64,000 nt of DNA from Actinoplanes sp. SE50/110 (GCF_900119315.1 NZ_LT827010.1:5117001-5181000), one strand, 5' to 3'. Positions 16,338-27,567 are shown, numbered from the stretch's first letter. Notes: a model not told the origin generated them from the sequence alone. Translations and numbers: made by a program.

Positions 16338-16440
16338 CGGCTGACGGGGCCACCGTGGAGTACTACGACGACGGGACCGGCCGGGCGGCGGTCTCGCTCT
16401 ACCGGGTACAGGGCATCGGGCACGGCACCCCGGTGGCGCG
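16338..16440 (+). pseudogene. Possible PHB-depolymerase/esterase C-terminal scrap
   Basis: In one plus-strand frame this encodes DGATVEYYDDGTGRAAVSLY followed by RVQGIGHGTPV. That pairing, a short beta hairpin followed by the GxGHGTPV box carrying a catalytic-type His, is typical of the C-terminus of secreted PHB-depolymerase-like esterases. Nothing upstream in the 300-bp gap supplies the rest of the enzyme. The remainder of 16045-16459 holds no gene I can support. Confidence 0.5.
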
Positions 16441-16459
16441 GGGTGGTCGATCAGCACCG

Positions 16460-17521
16460 TCAGTCGGTGTCGGTGGCGGCGAGCACCGCCAGGCCCCGAC
16501 GGTCCGGTGCCACCGCCGCCAGGCCGAGGTCCCCGACGACGTCCTCGAACCAGCGGGTCGCGCCGGCGAACGAATACCAGGAGCAGCCGTGCGCCACCGC
16601 CGCGACCTCGTGGACCGGCGTGTCAGCCGGTGCGCCGACCAGGCCGGCGACCGACCGCCAGGCGTACAGCCGGCCGTACGCTCCCGCCTCGCCGGGTTCG
16701 TAGGCGGCGCCGTACGCGGCGGCGATGAACAACCGCTCCCAGGCCTGCGACGGCGAGCAGGTGAGCAGGCCCGCCGTCATTCCCTCGGTGCTGTGCAAGC
16801 CGATGCTCACCAGCGCGCCGGCGGCCGCGTCCGGCGACAGGGCCCGGTCGAAGGCGAACGTCCGCGCCTCGATGCGGCCGTTGGATCGCCGCACCCAGCC
16901 GGCCACCGCCGCGCCGAGCAGGGCCGACCGGTCGGAGGTCGTCGTCTCCCGCCACTCCGGCACCCCACCGTGCCCGTGCACGCGCTCGCCCTCCAGTTCG
17001 GGCGTTTCGAGGTGAACGCGGCCGTCCTGGTGCACCGGAAGAGCAGGAGACGCGTCGAGAGATGTCAAGGACGGCGGAAGCCATCCGAGCGGGTGGGTGG
17101 GGTCGACCCATCGAGGGTCGATCTCGGCTCCGCGCAGCACCAGCTCCTGCGCGAGGCAGGCGCGCAACTCCGCCGGCGCATCGGCGCGGAACACCACGCC
17201 CAGGTCCGCGGTGGGCTGCCGGGCGGCGATCATTGACGCGGCAACCCGCTCCGTGCGGCGGTCCCCCGCGACGCACAGCAGGCGGACGGCCTGGTCGAGG
17301 ACGCCCGGCCGCCCGAGCAGCAGGCGGAGCAGCTGCTCGAAGGCCTCCGTGACCTGCGGCGGGGCGGTCTCCCACCGGTACCGGAGCCACAGCGCGATGC
17401 CGAGGTCGGCGACGAAAGCCGCGTCGCCGTCGTCGAGACGCGCCGCGGCGACCCGCAAGATCGGCGTCACGCTGTCCATCCGCGGAAGCTCGGCCACCAT
17501 GCTGTCGATGTCACCGTTCAC
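16460..17521 (-). CDS. Hypothetical protein, possibly DUF6183 family
   Basis: 353 residues from a GTG at 17521 (an ATG eight codons in is an alternative). It is a soluble protein with an alpha-helical N-terminal half containing LLRLLLGRPGVLDQAVRLL and a C-terminal half with GLHSTEGMTAGLLTCSPSQA and AAAYGAAYEPGEAGAYGRL. The arrangement recalls Streptomyces proteins annotated DUF6183, but I base this on memory. No signal peptide, no catalytic motif. It is a monocistronic gene between two unrelated loci. Confidence 0.7.
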   Translation of the reverse strand: MNGDIDSMVAELPRMDSVTPILRVAAARLDDGDAAFVADLGIALWLRYRWETAPPQVTEAFEQLLRLLLGRPGVLDQAVRLLCVAGDRRTERVAASMIAARQPTADLGVVFRADAPAELRACLAQELVLRGAEIDPRWVDPTHPLGWLPPSLTSLDASPALPVHQDGRVHLETPELEGERVHGHGGVPEWRETTTSDRSALLGAAVAGWVRRSNGRIEARTFAFDRALSPDAAAGALVSIGLHSTEGMTAGLLTCSPSQAWERLFIAAAYGAAYEPGEAGAYGRLYAWRSVAGLVGAPADTPVHEVAAVAHGCSWYSFAGATRWFEDVVGDLGLAAVAPDRRGLAVLAATDTD

Positions 17522-17574
17522 CGGCGCACTTTAGCCAGGGGACGGTGCTCCATGCAGCCGGGTTTCCCGGTGGC

Positions 17575-18108
17575 TCAGCCGACGTGGGAGCGCAGGACGG
17601 TGGCGAGTTCGCGAGCGTTCTGGATGGCACCGGTGAGGGTCAGCACCCGGTGGTCTCGGGTGACGATGTCGAGGCGGTAGCGGCGGCCCGGGGGCAGCAG
17701 GGCGCGGAGCACGCTGGAACCGGGGCCGCGTTCGCGGAGTTCGGTGATGTCGAACCACGGGATCAGGACGCTGTGCGGGGCGGCCAGGCGCATGGTGAAG
17801 GGGTCGGCGACGTGGCCGTAGGCGAGGCCGTTGTCGAAGACCGTGAACAGCGCGACCCGGTCGGTGCCGGCGACGCGCAGGAACCACACGGAGTAACCGC
17901 CGACCAGCAGGCTGCCGAAGCACAGCAGCAGGAGCAGGAAGCGGATGGCGCCGCCGCCGTCCTGGCGTTGCTCGGCGGGGACGAAGGCGACGACGGCGCC
18001 GGCGAGGGTCATGAAGATCAGGAACGGCACCAGGATGATGCCGAACATGTAGAGGGTCGCCGCGCCTCTGTCGTAGCCGTAGCCACGCCTGCTGACGCCG
18101 AGATCCAT
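17575..18108 (-). CDS. Membrane protein with two spans and a C-terminal PH-like domain
   Basis: 177 residues from the ATG at 18108. Two hydrophobic spans (ATLYMFGIILVPFLIFMTL and IRFLLLLLCFGSLLVGG) are followed by ~90 cytoplasmic residues in alternating beta pattern (VALFTVFDNGLAYGHV, SVLIPWFDITELRERG, YRLDIVTRDHRVLTLTG), similar to bacterial PH-like (DUF304-type) domains. It starts 33 bp downstream of the GGDEF-EAL gene stop on the same strand and may be cotranscribed. Function unknown. Confidence 0.75.
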   Translation of the reverse strand: MDLGVSRRGYGYDRGAATLYMFGIILVPFLIFMTLAGAVVAFVPAEQRQDGGGAIRFLLLLLCFGSLLVGGYSVWFLRVAGTDRVALFTVFDNGLAYGHVADPFTMRLAAPHSVLIPWFDITELRERGPGSSVLRALLPPGRRYRLDIVTRDHRVLTLTGAIQNARELATVLRSHVG

Positions 18109-18140
18109 GGTGGGATTCTGCCCGACGGTGTCAAGAACGG

Positions 18141-20591
18141 TCAGACCGCCAGCGAGGTCGGGACCGTGACGGTGAGCCAGTCGAGGAAGGCCGGGGCCGA
18201 GATCGGCTTGGAGATCAGGTAACCCTGGATCGCGTCGCAGCCGTTGCGGCGCAGATAGTCCAGTTCCGCCTCCACCTCGACGCCTTCGGCGACGACCTGC
18301 AGATCCAGGGCGCGGGCCAGTTGCAGGGCCGCGTCGGTGACGGCGCGACGGTTGCGGTCGGTGTCGATGTGGCGGATGAAGCTCTTGTCGATCTTCACCT
18401 CGTGGATCGGCAGGTGGGCGAGGCGGCCCAGGGACGAGTGGCCGGTGCCGAAGTCGTCGATGGAGAGCTTGACGCCGAGACGGTCCAGGGCGTCCAGGGC
18501 GCGGCGGGCGTGTTCGGGTTCGGACATGATGCCGTTCTCGGTGATCTCGAGGGTGAGCGCGGACGGTGGCAGCCCGTGCCGGCGCAGGGCCTGGTCGACG
18601 CGGTCGGTCAGGTCGGGGACCGACAGCAGGCCGGGGGCCAGGTTGACGGCGACGCTGAGGTCGTGGCCGGCGGCGCGCCAGGTGGCGCATTCGGTCAGCG
18701 CGGTTTCCAGGACGTGCCGGGTGAGCGGGCCGATCAGGCCGCAGCGTTCGGCGAGCGGGATGAACTCGTCAGGCGGGACCGGGCGGCCGTCGTGCTGCCA
18801 GCGGGTGAGCGCCTCGGCGCCCAGCACCCGGCCGGTGCGCGGGTCGACCTTCGGCTGGTAGACGACGGACAGTTCGTGGTTGTCGACGGCGGTGCGCAGG
18901 CCGGCCATCAGGGTGAGACGGCGGGCGGTGTCCCGGTCGTCGTCGGGGCGGTAGACGCGCACGCCGGCCTGCGCCGCTTTCGCGGCGTACATCGCCAGGT
19001 CGGCGCGGCGCAGCAGGCGGGCCGCGTCCCGGCCGTGCTCGGGCGCGAGACAGACGCCGATGCTGACCTGCGCCGCGAGGATCAGATCGCCGACGGCCGC
19101 GGGCTTCTCGACGGTACGGCGTACCTCCTCGGCCAGCGCGACGAGTTCCGCCTCGCTGCCGGCGTCGCGCACCAGCAGCGCGAACTCGTCCCCGCCGAAC
19201 CGGGAGACGACGCCGAGCCCGGCGAACGAGTCGCGCAGCCGCCGGCCGATCCGGCGCAGCAGGTCGTCGCCGATGTCGTGGCCGAGCGCGTCGTTGACGT
19301 CCTTGAACCGATCGAGATCCATCAGCAGGACGCCGACCGTGCCGCCGGTCGCGCCGGCCGCTTCGGTGGCGGCCTGCAGGTCGGCCTGGAATCGCTGGCG
19401 GTTGGGCAGGTCGGTGAGCGCGTCGTGGGAGGCGAGGTGGGTGAGCCGGTCCAGCAGGCGGACGGCGGACAGGGCGGCGCCGGCGTGCGAGGACATCGCC
19501 TGCAGCAGCAGCACGTGGTCGGCGGTGAACGCGGGGATCTCCGACATGTGGCCGGTGACCAGCAGCACGCCGGTGGATTCGTCGAGGCGCAGCGGCACCG
19601 CGATCGCGGTGTCCCGGACCACCGGGGTGCCGGAGCGGGCGGGCAGCCACCATGCGTCGGCGGGGGTCGCCTCGACCCGGTAGCGGTCCCGCCCGTACAA
19701 CCGCATGCTCGTCCAGACCTCGGACTGCGGGCCGGGCACGATCAGGACCGCCTCCTCGGCCCGGACCAGGTCACGGACCTGCCCGAGGACGGCGCGGGCC
19801 ACCTCGTCGGCGCCGGTCAGGCCGTCCAGTGACTGGGCGAACCGGTAGAGGTCCTCCACCTGCTGGTGGGTGCGGCTCTGCTGGGCGTACCGGTGGAAGA
19901 CCCGTTGGGCGGCGAAGGCGAGCACGCCGAGCAGCAGCACGGCCAGGACCTGCTCGCGCACCAGCAGCACGGTGACCAGCGCGAGGGTGGTGGTGACCGC
20001 GACCAGTGGCATCTGGAAGACCTGTTTGACGTCGGCGGTCAGCAGCCGGCGCCACTCCTGGCTGTCGTCGTGCACCGCGATGACCGCGGTGACCAGCACG
20101 ATCGACACCACGTCGGCGGCGAAGGCGGCGGCGAAGGCGGCGCCCCAGGCGACCGGGCCGTACGGTGCGGTGCCGGCCCGGATCAGGTGGAACACGACGC
20201 CGGCCACGGTGGCCTGGGTGAGGTACAGCGCGGTGTTGAAGGCGAGCTTGCCGCCCCGGTGCCCGCGCAGCAGGATCAGACCGGCGAGCGCCCCGACCAG
20301 CCGGATCGGGATCAACAGCACCGGCGGGACCAGGAACAGGCCGAGCACCAGGGGGATTTCGCTCAGCGTCATCGCGTGCGCGCCGCGGCGCACCGGGAAG
20401 GTGACGGTGAAGCGTTCCACCAGGGCGAACAGCACGGTCAGGGTGATCAGCAGCGGGACGTGCAGGCCGCCGGGGGTGGGTGGGCCGAACAGCAGCCAGG
20501 CGGCGGCCTCTCCGAAGGCGACCACGATGGTGAGGACCGCGACGAGGGTGAGGACCGCAGCGTTCGGCGTCAGTCGCCGCCTTTTCGCCAT
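18141..20591 (-). CDS. Membrane GAF-GGDEF-EAL cyclic-di-GMP enzyme
   Basis: 816 residues. Roughly seven hydrophobic segments fill residues 1-235, then a GAF-like domain (about 240-375), a GGDEF domain (about 385-545) and an EAL domain (about 560-805). The active-site motif SRFGGDEFALL near 466 is intact, as is the EAL set: GAEALTRW near 593, EITENGIM, DDFGTGHSSL, KIDKSFI and AEGVE. Both diguanylate cyclase and phosphodiesterase activities are therefore possible. AGGAGG lies 5-6 bases before the ATG. A PilZ receptor is encoded at 27568, in the same region but not the same operon. Confidence 0.93.
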   Translation of the reverse strand: MAKRRRLTPNAAVLTLVAVLTIVVAFGEAAAWLLFGPPTPGGLHVPLLITLTVLFALVERFTVTFPVRRGAHAMTLSEIPLVLGLFLVPPVLLIPIRLVGALAGLILLRGHRGGKLAFNTALYLTQATVAGVVFHLIRAGTAPYGPVAWGAAFAAAFAADVVSIVLVTAVIAVHDDSQEWRRLLTADVKQVFQMPLVAVTTTLALVTVLLVREQVLAVLLLGVLAFAAQRVFHRYAQQSRTHQQVEDLYRFAQSLDGLTGADEVARAVLGQVRDLVRAEEAVLIVPGPQSEVWTSMRLYGRDRYRVEATPADAWWLPARSGTPVVRDTAIAVPLRLDESTGVLLVTGHMSEIPAFTADHVLLLQAMSSHAGAALSAVRLLDRLTHLASHDALTDLPNRQRFQADLQAATEAAGATGGTVGVLLMDLDRFKDVNDALGHDIGDDLLRRIGRRLRDSFAGLGVVSRFGGDEFALLVRDAGSEAELVALAEEVRRTVEKPAAVGDLILAAQVSIGVCLAPEHGRDAARLLRRADLAMYAAKAAQAGVRVYRPDDDRDTARRLTLMAGLRTAVDNHELSVVYQPKVDPRTGRVLGAEALTRWQHDGRPVPPDEFIPLAERCGLIGPLTRHVLETALTECATWRAAGHDLSVAVNLAPGLLSVPDLTDRVDQALRRHGLPPSALTLEITENGIMSEPEHARRALDALDRLGVKLSIDDFGTGHSSLGRLAHLPIHEVKIDKSFIRHIDTDRNRRAVTDAALQLARALDLQVVAEGVEVEAELDYLRRNGCDAIQGYLISKPISAPAFLDWLTVTVPTSLAV

Positions 20592-20657
20592 CGGTCCTCC
20601 TCTCGCCGTCGTCCTACCAGTCGGCCGTCCGCCCGGAAGGTTGAGACAAGTCGGGCA

Positions 20658-22175
20658 TCAGGCCCAGCTGCGACCGGCCCAGGACCGTCCGGCCCAGGTG
20701 CCGCCGGCCCACGAACGGCCGGTCCAGGTGCCGCCGGCCCAGGAGCGCCCGGCCCAGTCCGAGCCGGCCCAGGAGCGGCCCGCCCAGGACCGCCCGGTCC
20801 AGGTGGTCACCGGCCAGGTGCTACCGACGAAGCCGGTGCCGGTCCAGACCGCGCCGTTCCAGGTGCCGCCGGTCCACGCCCTACCGATCCGGGCGGTCGC
20901 CGCCCAGGTCGCCGGTACCCAGGGCATGCCGAAGATGTCCCGCTCGCCGGTGAGCGCGAGGCCGGTGACGCCGTCCACGACGTGGGCGGTGCCCCGGGAG
21001 GCTTCCAGCGAGCCCAGCCCGGTCGCGGCCGGCCAGGCCTGGGTGACGTCCGCGGTGCGCGGCACGTCGGCGGCGGCCGCTCCGGCGACGTCCAGCTGAC
21101 CGGCGCCGCCGCCGATCGGGTCGGCCACCGCCAGCGGGTCGGCGGTCTGCATGAGCAGGCGCTTGACCTGGTCCGGGGTGAGCGCCGGGCGCTGCTGCAG
21201 AAGCAGGGCGACCGAACCGGAGACCACCGCGGCGGCCTGCGAGGTGCCGCTGCCGCGGAAGAATCGGTCGCCGACGCGGGCCGTCGGGTACGTGGTGTCG
21301 ATGTACGAGCCGGGATCGCGCAGCGACACGACTGAACGGCCGGTGGCCACCAGGTCCGGGTGCCGGGTGGCGGTGCCGCGGTTGCTGAACGAGGCGACGG
21401 TGTCGTCGGACCGGTCGGCGGTGCCGTTGGTGTCCGCGGCGCCGACCGAGATCACGTACGGGTTGGCGGCCGGCATGGTCATCCGGGCCGCGCCGTCGTT
21501 GCCGCTGCTGGTCACCACGACGATGCCCTGCCGCCAGGCGGACTCCACCGCGTAGGACAGCGGGTCGACGAGCTCGGGCTGGACCGAGTCGGTGCCGAAG
21601 GACAGGTTGATCACCCGGATGTTCATGCCGGGGTCGTTGCGGTGCGTGACCACCCAGTCGATCGCCGCGATCACCTGCGAGACGTCGACCGCACCGTCGG
21701 CGGCCGCGGTCTTGAGGCTGATCAGGTGCGACCCGGGGGCGATGCCCTCGAACCCGTTGGCCGGGTCCGAACCGGCGATGATCCCGGCCATGTGGGTGCC
21801 GTGGCCGTAGGTGTCCAGGTGCTCCAGGCCCGGGGTCTGCGACTCGAACGAGAGGTCCGGCCCGTTGATGACCTTGCCGGGCTGGCTCAGTCCGGGCACC
21901 GGCGCGACTCCGGAGTCGATCAGCGCAACGCCGATCCCGGCACCGGTCAGGCTTGCCGTGTCGACCTTGGTGGTCTTCAGCTTGGCGCCGGCCGCGTCCT
22001 TGATCACCGGGACGGCGACGTTCGCACCGCCGGCGTCGAGCCAACCGGGGCCGGGTGGCGGCACCGGCGTGGCGGCGTGTGCCGGCCCGGTTCCCATGAG
22101 CCCGGTCGTGAGCAGTGCCGCCGCGATCCCGAAACCGAGTCGCCGGGCACCGCGGCCGGGCTGTGCAATCTCCAC
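20658..22175 (-). CDS. Secreted S8 family serine peptidase with Trp-rich repeat tail
   Basis: 505 residues from the GTG at 22175, preferred over an upstream ATG because GGAAGGAA lies just before it and a signal peptide follows ([15 protein letters not shown], cleaved near AHA). The subtilisin triad is visible as Asp in [10 protein letters not shown] (~86), His in YGHGTHMAG (~127) and Ser in [10 protein letters not shown] (~309). The last ~90 residues are repeats of W(A/T)GRSWAG(G/S)(T/D), a low-complexity tail seen on some actinobacterial subtilases and probably a surface or substrate-binding element. Its start is ~85 bp from a divergent histidine-kinase gene. Confidence 0.92.
   Translation of the reverse strand: MEIAQPGRGARRLGFGIAAALLTTGLMGTGPAHAATPVPPPGPGWLDAGGANVAVPVIKDAAGAKLKTTKVDTASLTGAGIGVALIDSGVAPVPGLSQPGKVINGPDLSFESQTPGLEHLDTYGHGTHMAGIIAGSDPANGFEGIAPGSHLISLKTAAADGAVDVSQVIAAIDWVVTHRNDPGMNIRVINLSFGTDSVQPELVDPLSYAVESAWRQGIVVVTSSGNDGAARMTMPAANPYVISVGAADTNGTADRSDDTVASFSNRGTATRHPDLVATGRSVVSLRDPGSYIDTTYPTARVGDRFFRGSGTSQAAAVVSGSVALLLQQRPALTPDQVKRLLMQTADPLAVADPIGGGAGQLDVAGAAAADVPRTADVTQAWPAATGLGSLEASRGTAHVVDGVTGLALTGERDIFGMPWVPATWAATARIGRAWTGGTWNGAVWTGTGFVGSTWPVTTWTGRSWAGRSWAGSDWAGRSWAGGTWTGRSWAGGTWAGRSWAGRSWA
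20660..20880. repeat. Tandem repeats encoding the WAGRSWAG tail of the peptidase
   Basis: Imperfect tandem units of 15-24 bases (core GGCCCAGGAGCG / GGTCCAGGTGCC) encode Trp every five to eight residues in the C-terminal tail of the subtilase. Units are alike but not identical, so they are maintained in frame while diverging. Confidence 0.8.
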
Positions 22176-22258
22176 GATTGAGTTCCTTCCCTCCGATGAC
22201 GCGTCGGGGTGCATCGGCGGGTGCCGGGCGAACCTGACGATTTTCCCGAAAATCGAAT

Positions 22259-23752
<1,494 letters not shown>

Positions 23753-25202
23753 CCACGACGCGGAAGGTCGCCAGCGTCGGGTCGGCGGCGTCGGGCAGGG
23801 TCATCCCGGCGGCCAGGCCGGCCCGCAGATAGTCGACCACCTCCGGGGTGAAGCGCTCGCCCGGCAGGACCGCCGGGACGCCCGGCGGATAGGGGCTGAT
23901 CATCTCGGCGCTGATCCGCCCGGCCGGGTCGGCGACCTGCTCGGTGCGGGCGAAATAGGCCTCCCGCGGGCCCATCGCCTGCTCCAGGTTCAGCTTCTCC
24001 AGGTCGGGGAGGTGCGGGGCGGGCCGATCCGCGGCCGGTGGCTTGGCCGCCAGCTCTTCCAGCGCCTCGGTGAGACGGTCGATCGCGGCGTCGTCGTCGG
24101 CGTACGTCAGCGAGCAGACCACCCGGCGGGCATCCCCGAGCTGCACGGTCAGCCGCTTCTCCGCCTGCAACCAGTCCCGCGCCTGGTATCCGGTGATGCC
24201 GAGCCCGGACACGTCCACGCTCAGCTTGAGCGGATCCCACTCGGCCACCCCGTCCTCGTGCACGATCGAGGCGTCCATCACGGTCAGGCCGGGCGTCTGC
24301 CGCAACCGTTCGCGCAGCCGGTCGGCCCGGTCGAGGGCGGCGTCGAGGATCCGCTCCCCGCTGGCCACCATGTGCCGGCGGAAACCGTCGATCGAGCCGT
24401 AGAGCAGCGCGGACGGGCTGGTCGTGGTGATCAGGTCGAGGCGCAGCCGCACGTCGACCGGGTCGACCAGGTCGCCGCCGAGCAGGATCACCGAGGCCTG
24501 GCAGAGGCCGCCGCCGGCCTTGTGCAGGCTCTGCACGACGAGGTCGGCGCCGGCCCGCACGGCCGCTGTCGGCAGGCCGTCGTGGTAGGCGAAGTGGGCG
24601 CCCCAGGCCTCGTCGACCAGCAGCGGGATGCCCCGCTCGCGGCAGAGTGCGGCGATGCCGCCGACGTCGGCCCCGCACCCGTACTCGGTCGGCGTGATGA
24701 TCAGTACGGCACCGATCTCCGGGTCGGCGTCGAGGGCGGCCCGGACGTCCCCGGTGGTGGCCGGGTGCGCGATCTGCCGCCGGTGATCCCAGCGCGGGCG
24801 CAGCCAGACCGGTTCGGCACCGGCCAGGATCAACGAGGCCGCCACCGACTTGTGCACGTTGCGGTCGGTGAGGACCTTGCGGCCGGGGCCGGTCATGGCG
24901 AGCACCGCGGTGTGCATGGAGATGCTCGACCCGCAGGTGGTGAAGACCGCGTCGCGGGCGCCGGCCGCGTCGGCGTACAACGTCTCGGCCGCGCCGGCCG
25001 CCTCCTTCGCGGTGATCACATCGGCCGCGAAGGCCCCGCGGGACAGCACCCCCGCGGTCCGTTCGTCGATGCCGCGGCCGAGCCGGTGGCCGGGCAGCGC
25101 GAAGGTGATGTCGCCGGCGTCCCGGTACTGCTCGATCGCCGCGAGAACCGGTGCTTCGTCCTGATCCATGGCATCCCGGATACCATGCCGTGAGCGGGTG
25201 AA

Positions 25203-25236
25203 ACGGGCCGGCCGCGGAAACCCGTGACCGGCCCGT
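25203..25236 (-). terminator. Hairpin terminator after the GH54-CBM13 gene
   Basis: ACGGGCCGG (25203-25211) pairs perfectly with CCGGCCCGT (25228-25236) around a 16-base loop. It lies 9 bp beyond the GH54 stop and before the decarboxylase start, so it fits termination of the GH54 transcript. No U-tract is visible, as is usual in high-GC actinobacteria. Confidence 0.6.
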
Positions 25237-25244
25237 CGCGGTGC

Positions 25245-26714
25245 TCAGGAGGTGATCGACCAGAGCTGGCAGGTGTTGTTCAGCCACATCCACAGCCGGG
25301 CCGGGGTGCCGTCGGCGGTGCCGCAGTTCTGGTTGTCGAGCACCATGCCGCTGTTCTCGACGACCAGTTCGTACTTCCCGTTGCCGGCCGGGATGACCGC
25401 CCACTGCTGGCAGGTGTTGCCCAGCGACTGCCACAGGTCGACCGCGGTGCCCAGTGCCTGGCCGCAGTTGACCGCGTCCAGGGTCCTGCCGGCGTTGACG
25501 TTGGTGATGGTCCACCGGTTGGCGCCGACGCTGGTGAACCGCCACTGCTGGCAGGTGTTGCCCAGCGAGGTCCACTGCCGCACGGGGGTGCCGTTCGCGG
25601 TGCCGCAGTTGGTCGCGTCCAGCACCTTGCCGCTGGTCACGTTGGTCAGCCGGTAGCTGGAGCCGCTCACCGGGAAGGTCACGCTCTTGGTGTAGCCCAC
25701 CGCGACGATGTTCGCCTGGACCGCGTTCTCCGTGGCGTCACTCGGGTAACCGCTGGTCATCACGCCCTCGAAGAACGAGCCGACCGAGCCGTTGCTGTTG
25801 TCGCCGCCGATGCCCAGGATGATCGCGCCCTGCTTGGTCATCGGCTGGTAGCCCGCCTGGGTGGGCAGCGAGCCGTTGTATCGGGTCGCCAGGCTGCCCG
25901 ACTGCGCGTTGCCGTCCTTGATCGCGTACGTCGTGGTGCCGTTGTTCTTCAGCATCGCCGTCACGAACGCGCTGCCGCGCCCGGTGTTGGTCGTGTTGAC
26001 ACCGTTGCCGCCGGCGAAGAGGCCGTTCTCCAGGTCGGCCTGGACCCGCGGGCCACCGGCACACGGCGTGAACCAGCACTCGGTGCCGAAGTTGATCGCG
26101 TCCATGTCACCGTTGCCGGTGTCCCTGTTGTTCGTCTCGGCGTTGCCGTAGTCGAAGCAGCACCGATCGTTGACGTGGGTGCCCTCGGTGACCATGTACA
26201 TCCCCTCCGGCTGGCTGCCGGTGGCGACGCCGCTGGTGGCGTTGTTGCGGTAGCCGTTGCCGGCCGAGAGGTAGATGCCGTACACCTGGTGGCCGCCCGC
26301 GGTGATCGGCAGCGCGGCCGCGTTCGCGCCCTGGTCGGCGGTCGGGTTCGCACCGCCGCCGGGGGCGATGGTCAGATCGTTGTGCTTCGACGTCTGGTCG
26401 TAGATCTTGACGATCGTGCAGTACGTGCCGGAGCAGAACGAGTCCTGCGCGGCGGCGTTCGCGTAGCCGCCGGCGCCGAGCACACCGATGGTGCCGGTCG
26501 CCCCGTCGGACCAGCGCTTCACCTGGTAGAGCGGGCCGCTGTAGGCGCCGAACAGCGCGCGGGTGGTGCTGTGCGCGGCGACACAGGGGGTTCCGCCGCC
26601 GGCGTAGATGTCACAGGGGAGGGTGCCGGCGGCACTGGCCGTGCCGGGGCCGGCGACCAGCGCGGTCGCGGTGAGAACGGCCGCAGCCATGACGGTCAGC
26701 AGTCTTCGGAGCAT
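25245..26714 (-). CDS. Secreted GH54 alpha-L-arabinofuranosidase with C-terminal CBM13 (ricin B) domain
   Basis: 489 residues. After a signal peptide (cleaved near TASA) the GH54 catalytic domain runs from CDIYAGGGTPCVAAHSTTRA to about residue 345. It contains the vicinal CC of CCFDYGN, the nucleophile-type Glu in ADLENGLF (~229) and the acid/base-type Asp in GIGGDNSNG (~304), which correspond to Glu221 and Asp297 of the fungal AkAbfB by spacing. The remaining ~130 residues form a ricin-B trefoil with three repeats ending in NTCQQW, NTCQQW and NTCQLW (CBM13). It should release arabinose from arabinoxylan or arabinan. Two LacI-type operators lie upstream. One of three GH54 genes in the window. 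Confidence 0.93.
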   Translation of the reverse strand: MLRRLLTVMAAAVLTATALVAGPGTASAAGTLPCDIYAGGGTPCVAAHSTTRALFGAYSGPLYQVKRWSDGATGTIGVLGAGGYANAAAQDSFCSGTYCTIVKIYDQTSKHNDLTIAPGGGANPTADQGANAAALPITAGGHQVYGIYLSAGNGYRNNATSGVATGSQPEGMYMVTEGTHVNDRCCFDYGNAETNNRDTGNGDMDAINFGTECWFTPCAGGPRVQADLENGLFAGGNGVNTTNTGRGSAFVTAMLKNNGTTTYAIKDGNAQSGSLATRYNGSLPTQAGYQPMTKQGAIILGIGGDNSNGSVGSFFEGVMTSGYPSDATENAVQANIVAVGYTKSVTFPVSGSSYRLTNVTSGKVLDATNCGTANGTPVRQWTSLGNTCQQWRFTSVGANRWTITNVNAGRTLDAVNCGQALGTAVDLWQSLGNTCQQWAVIPAGNGKYELVVENSGMVLDNQNCGTADGTPARLWMWLNNTCQLWSITS

Positions 26715-26785
26715 GAGGACGGACCTTTCGCGTACGTGGACGGCAGCGGCCAGTCACCTGCCACTGTCGCCGGGGATCACGGGGT

Positions 26786-26799
26786 TGTGAAAGTTAACA
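26786..26799. promoter_or_regulatory. LacI-type operator, proximal to the GH54-CBM13 gene
   Basis: TGTGAAAGTTAACA is a near-palindrome (TGT..ACA ends) that lies 72 bp upstream of the minus-strand GH54 start. It closely resembles the site at 35764-35777 read in reverse (TGTGAACGCTAACA), upstream of the second GH54 gene, so both are probably bound by the same repressor. Confidence 0.65.
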
Positions 26800-26861
26800 T
26801 CGATTTTCATGGGTGTTACGGCGATGTCAAGGGGCATTTTTCCGGCTGGACTCGGTACGAA

Positions 26862-26875
26862 TGTGAGCGTTAACG
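26862..26875. promoter_or_regulatory. Second LacI-type operator upstream of the GH54-CBM13 gene
   Basis: TGTGAGCGTTAACG, 76 bp (centre to centre) from the first site. Two helically spaced sites would allow repression by looping. It could alternatively belong to the divergent HflX-like gene that starts at 26954. Confidence 0.55.
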
Positions 26876-26953
26876 GCAGAGAGCGCTTCCGCGGCCGGAG
26901 ATCGTCGACGACGAGGGTGCTGCGATCGCCGCGGCGGGCACCGATGAAAACCT

Positions 26954-27400
26954 GTGGCCCGCCGGCGCACCCGAAGCGATCATGACAGCGTGAAGCAGTA
27001 CCGGGACCTCGGCGACCCTCTCGACGGAGCCGACGTCGTCCTCATCGGTCTGTTCTCGGCCAGGGAGAAACGGTACGAGACCACGCTCGACGAGATCGCC
27101 GCCCTGGTCGAGGCCCGCGGTGGCCGGGTGGTGGCCCGGTACGTCCAGCGCCGGGGCGCCTCCGACCGGTGGAAGCGGCGTCCCGGCGGGTCGCGGCGCA
27201 TGTCCCAGCCGTTCTCCCGCCGTACCCTGCTGACCCACGGCAAGGTCCGCGAGATCGCCCGGGCGTGCGCGGAGGCGGACATCGACGCCGCGGTCTTCGT
27301 GAACACCCTGACGCACCGCCAGCGCAGCGTCCTGGCCGGGATCCTCGGCTGCCTCATCGTGAGCGGCGACGACCTGTCGATCCCTGGCGGAACCGGCTAG
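26954..27400 (+). CDS. Stand-alone HflX N-terminal domain protein
   Basis: 148 residues from GTG 26954 (GTG 26990 is an in-frame alternative). The sequence DVVLIGLFSAREKRYETTLD, then ALVEARGGRVVARYVQRRG and LLTHGKVREIARACAEADID followed by TLTHRQRSVLAG matches the N-terminal GTP-binding/ribosome-contacting domain of HflX. The protein stops there: the coiled-coil linker and the GTPase domain (G1-G5) are absent. It may be a genuine small paralogue acting on ribosomes or a truncation; good codon usage throughout favours a functional gene. Confidence 0.78.
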   Translation: MARRRTRSDHDSVKQYRDLGDPLDGADVVLIGLFSAREKRYETTLDEIAALVEARGGRVVARYVQRRGASDRWKRRPGGSRRMSQPFSRRTLLTHGKVREIARACAEADIDAAVFVNTLTHRQRSVLAGILGCLIVSGDDLSIPGGTG

Positions 27401-27567
27401 CCCGTCCGCCGCATCGGCGCCGGCGAGGTGCCGGGCCGGTCGGCTGCTCTCCCCGCTGCCCGGCCTGACGTGCTGACCTGCACCTGAAGGGCCGATCGCG
27501 ACGGTACTGTCGCTGTGGAGACGATTCGACGGAACGCGACCGGCACGCCCAGAAAGATCCGACAACG

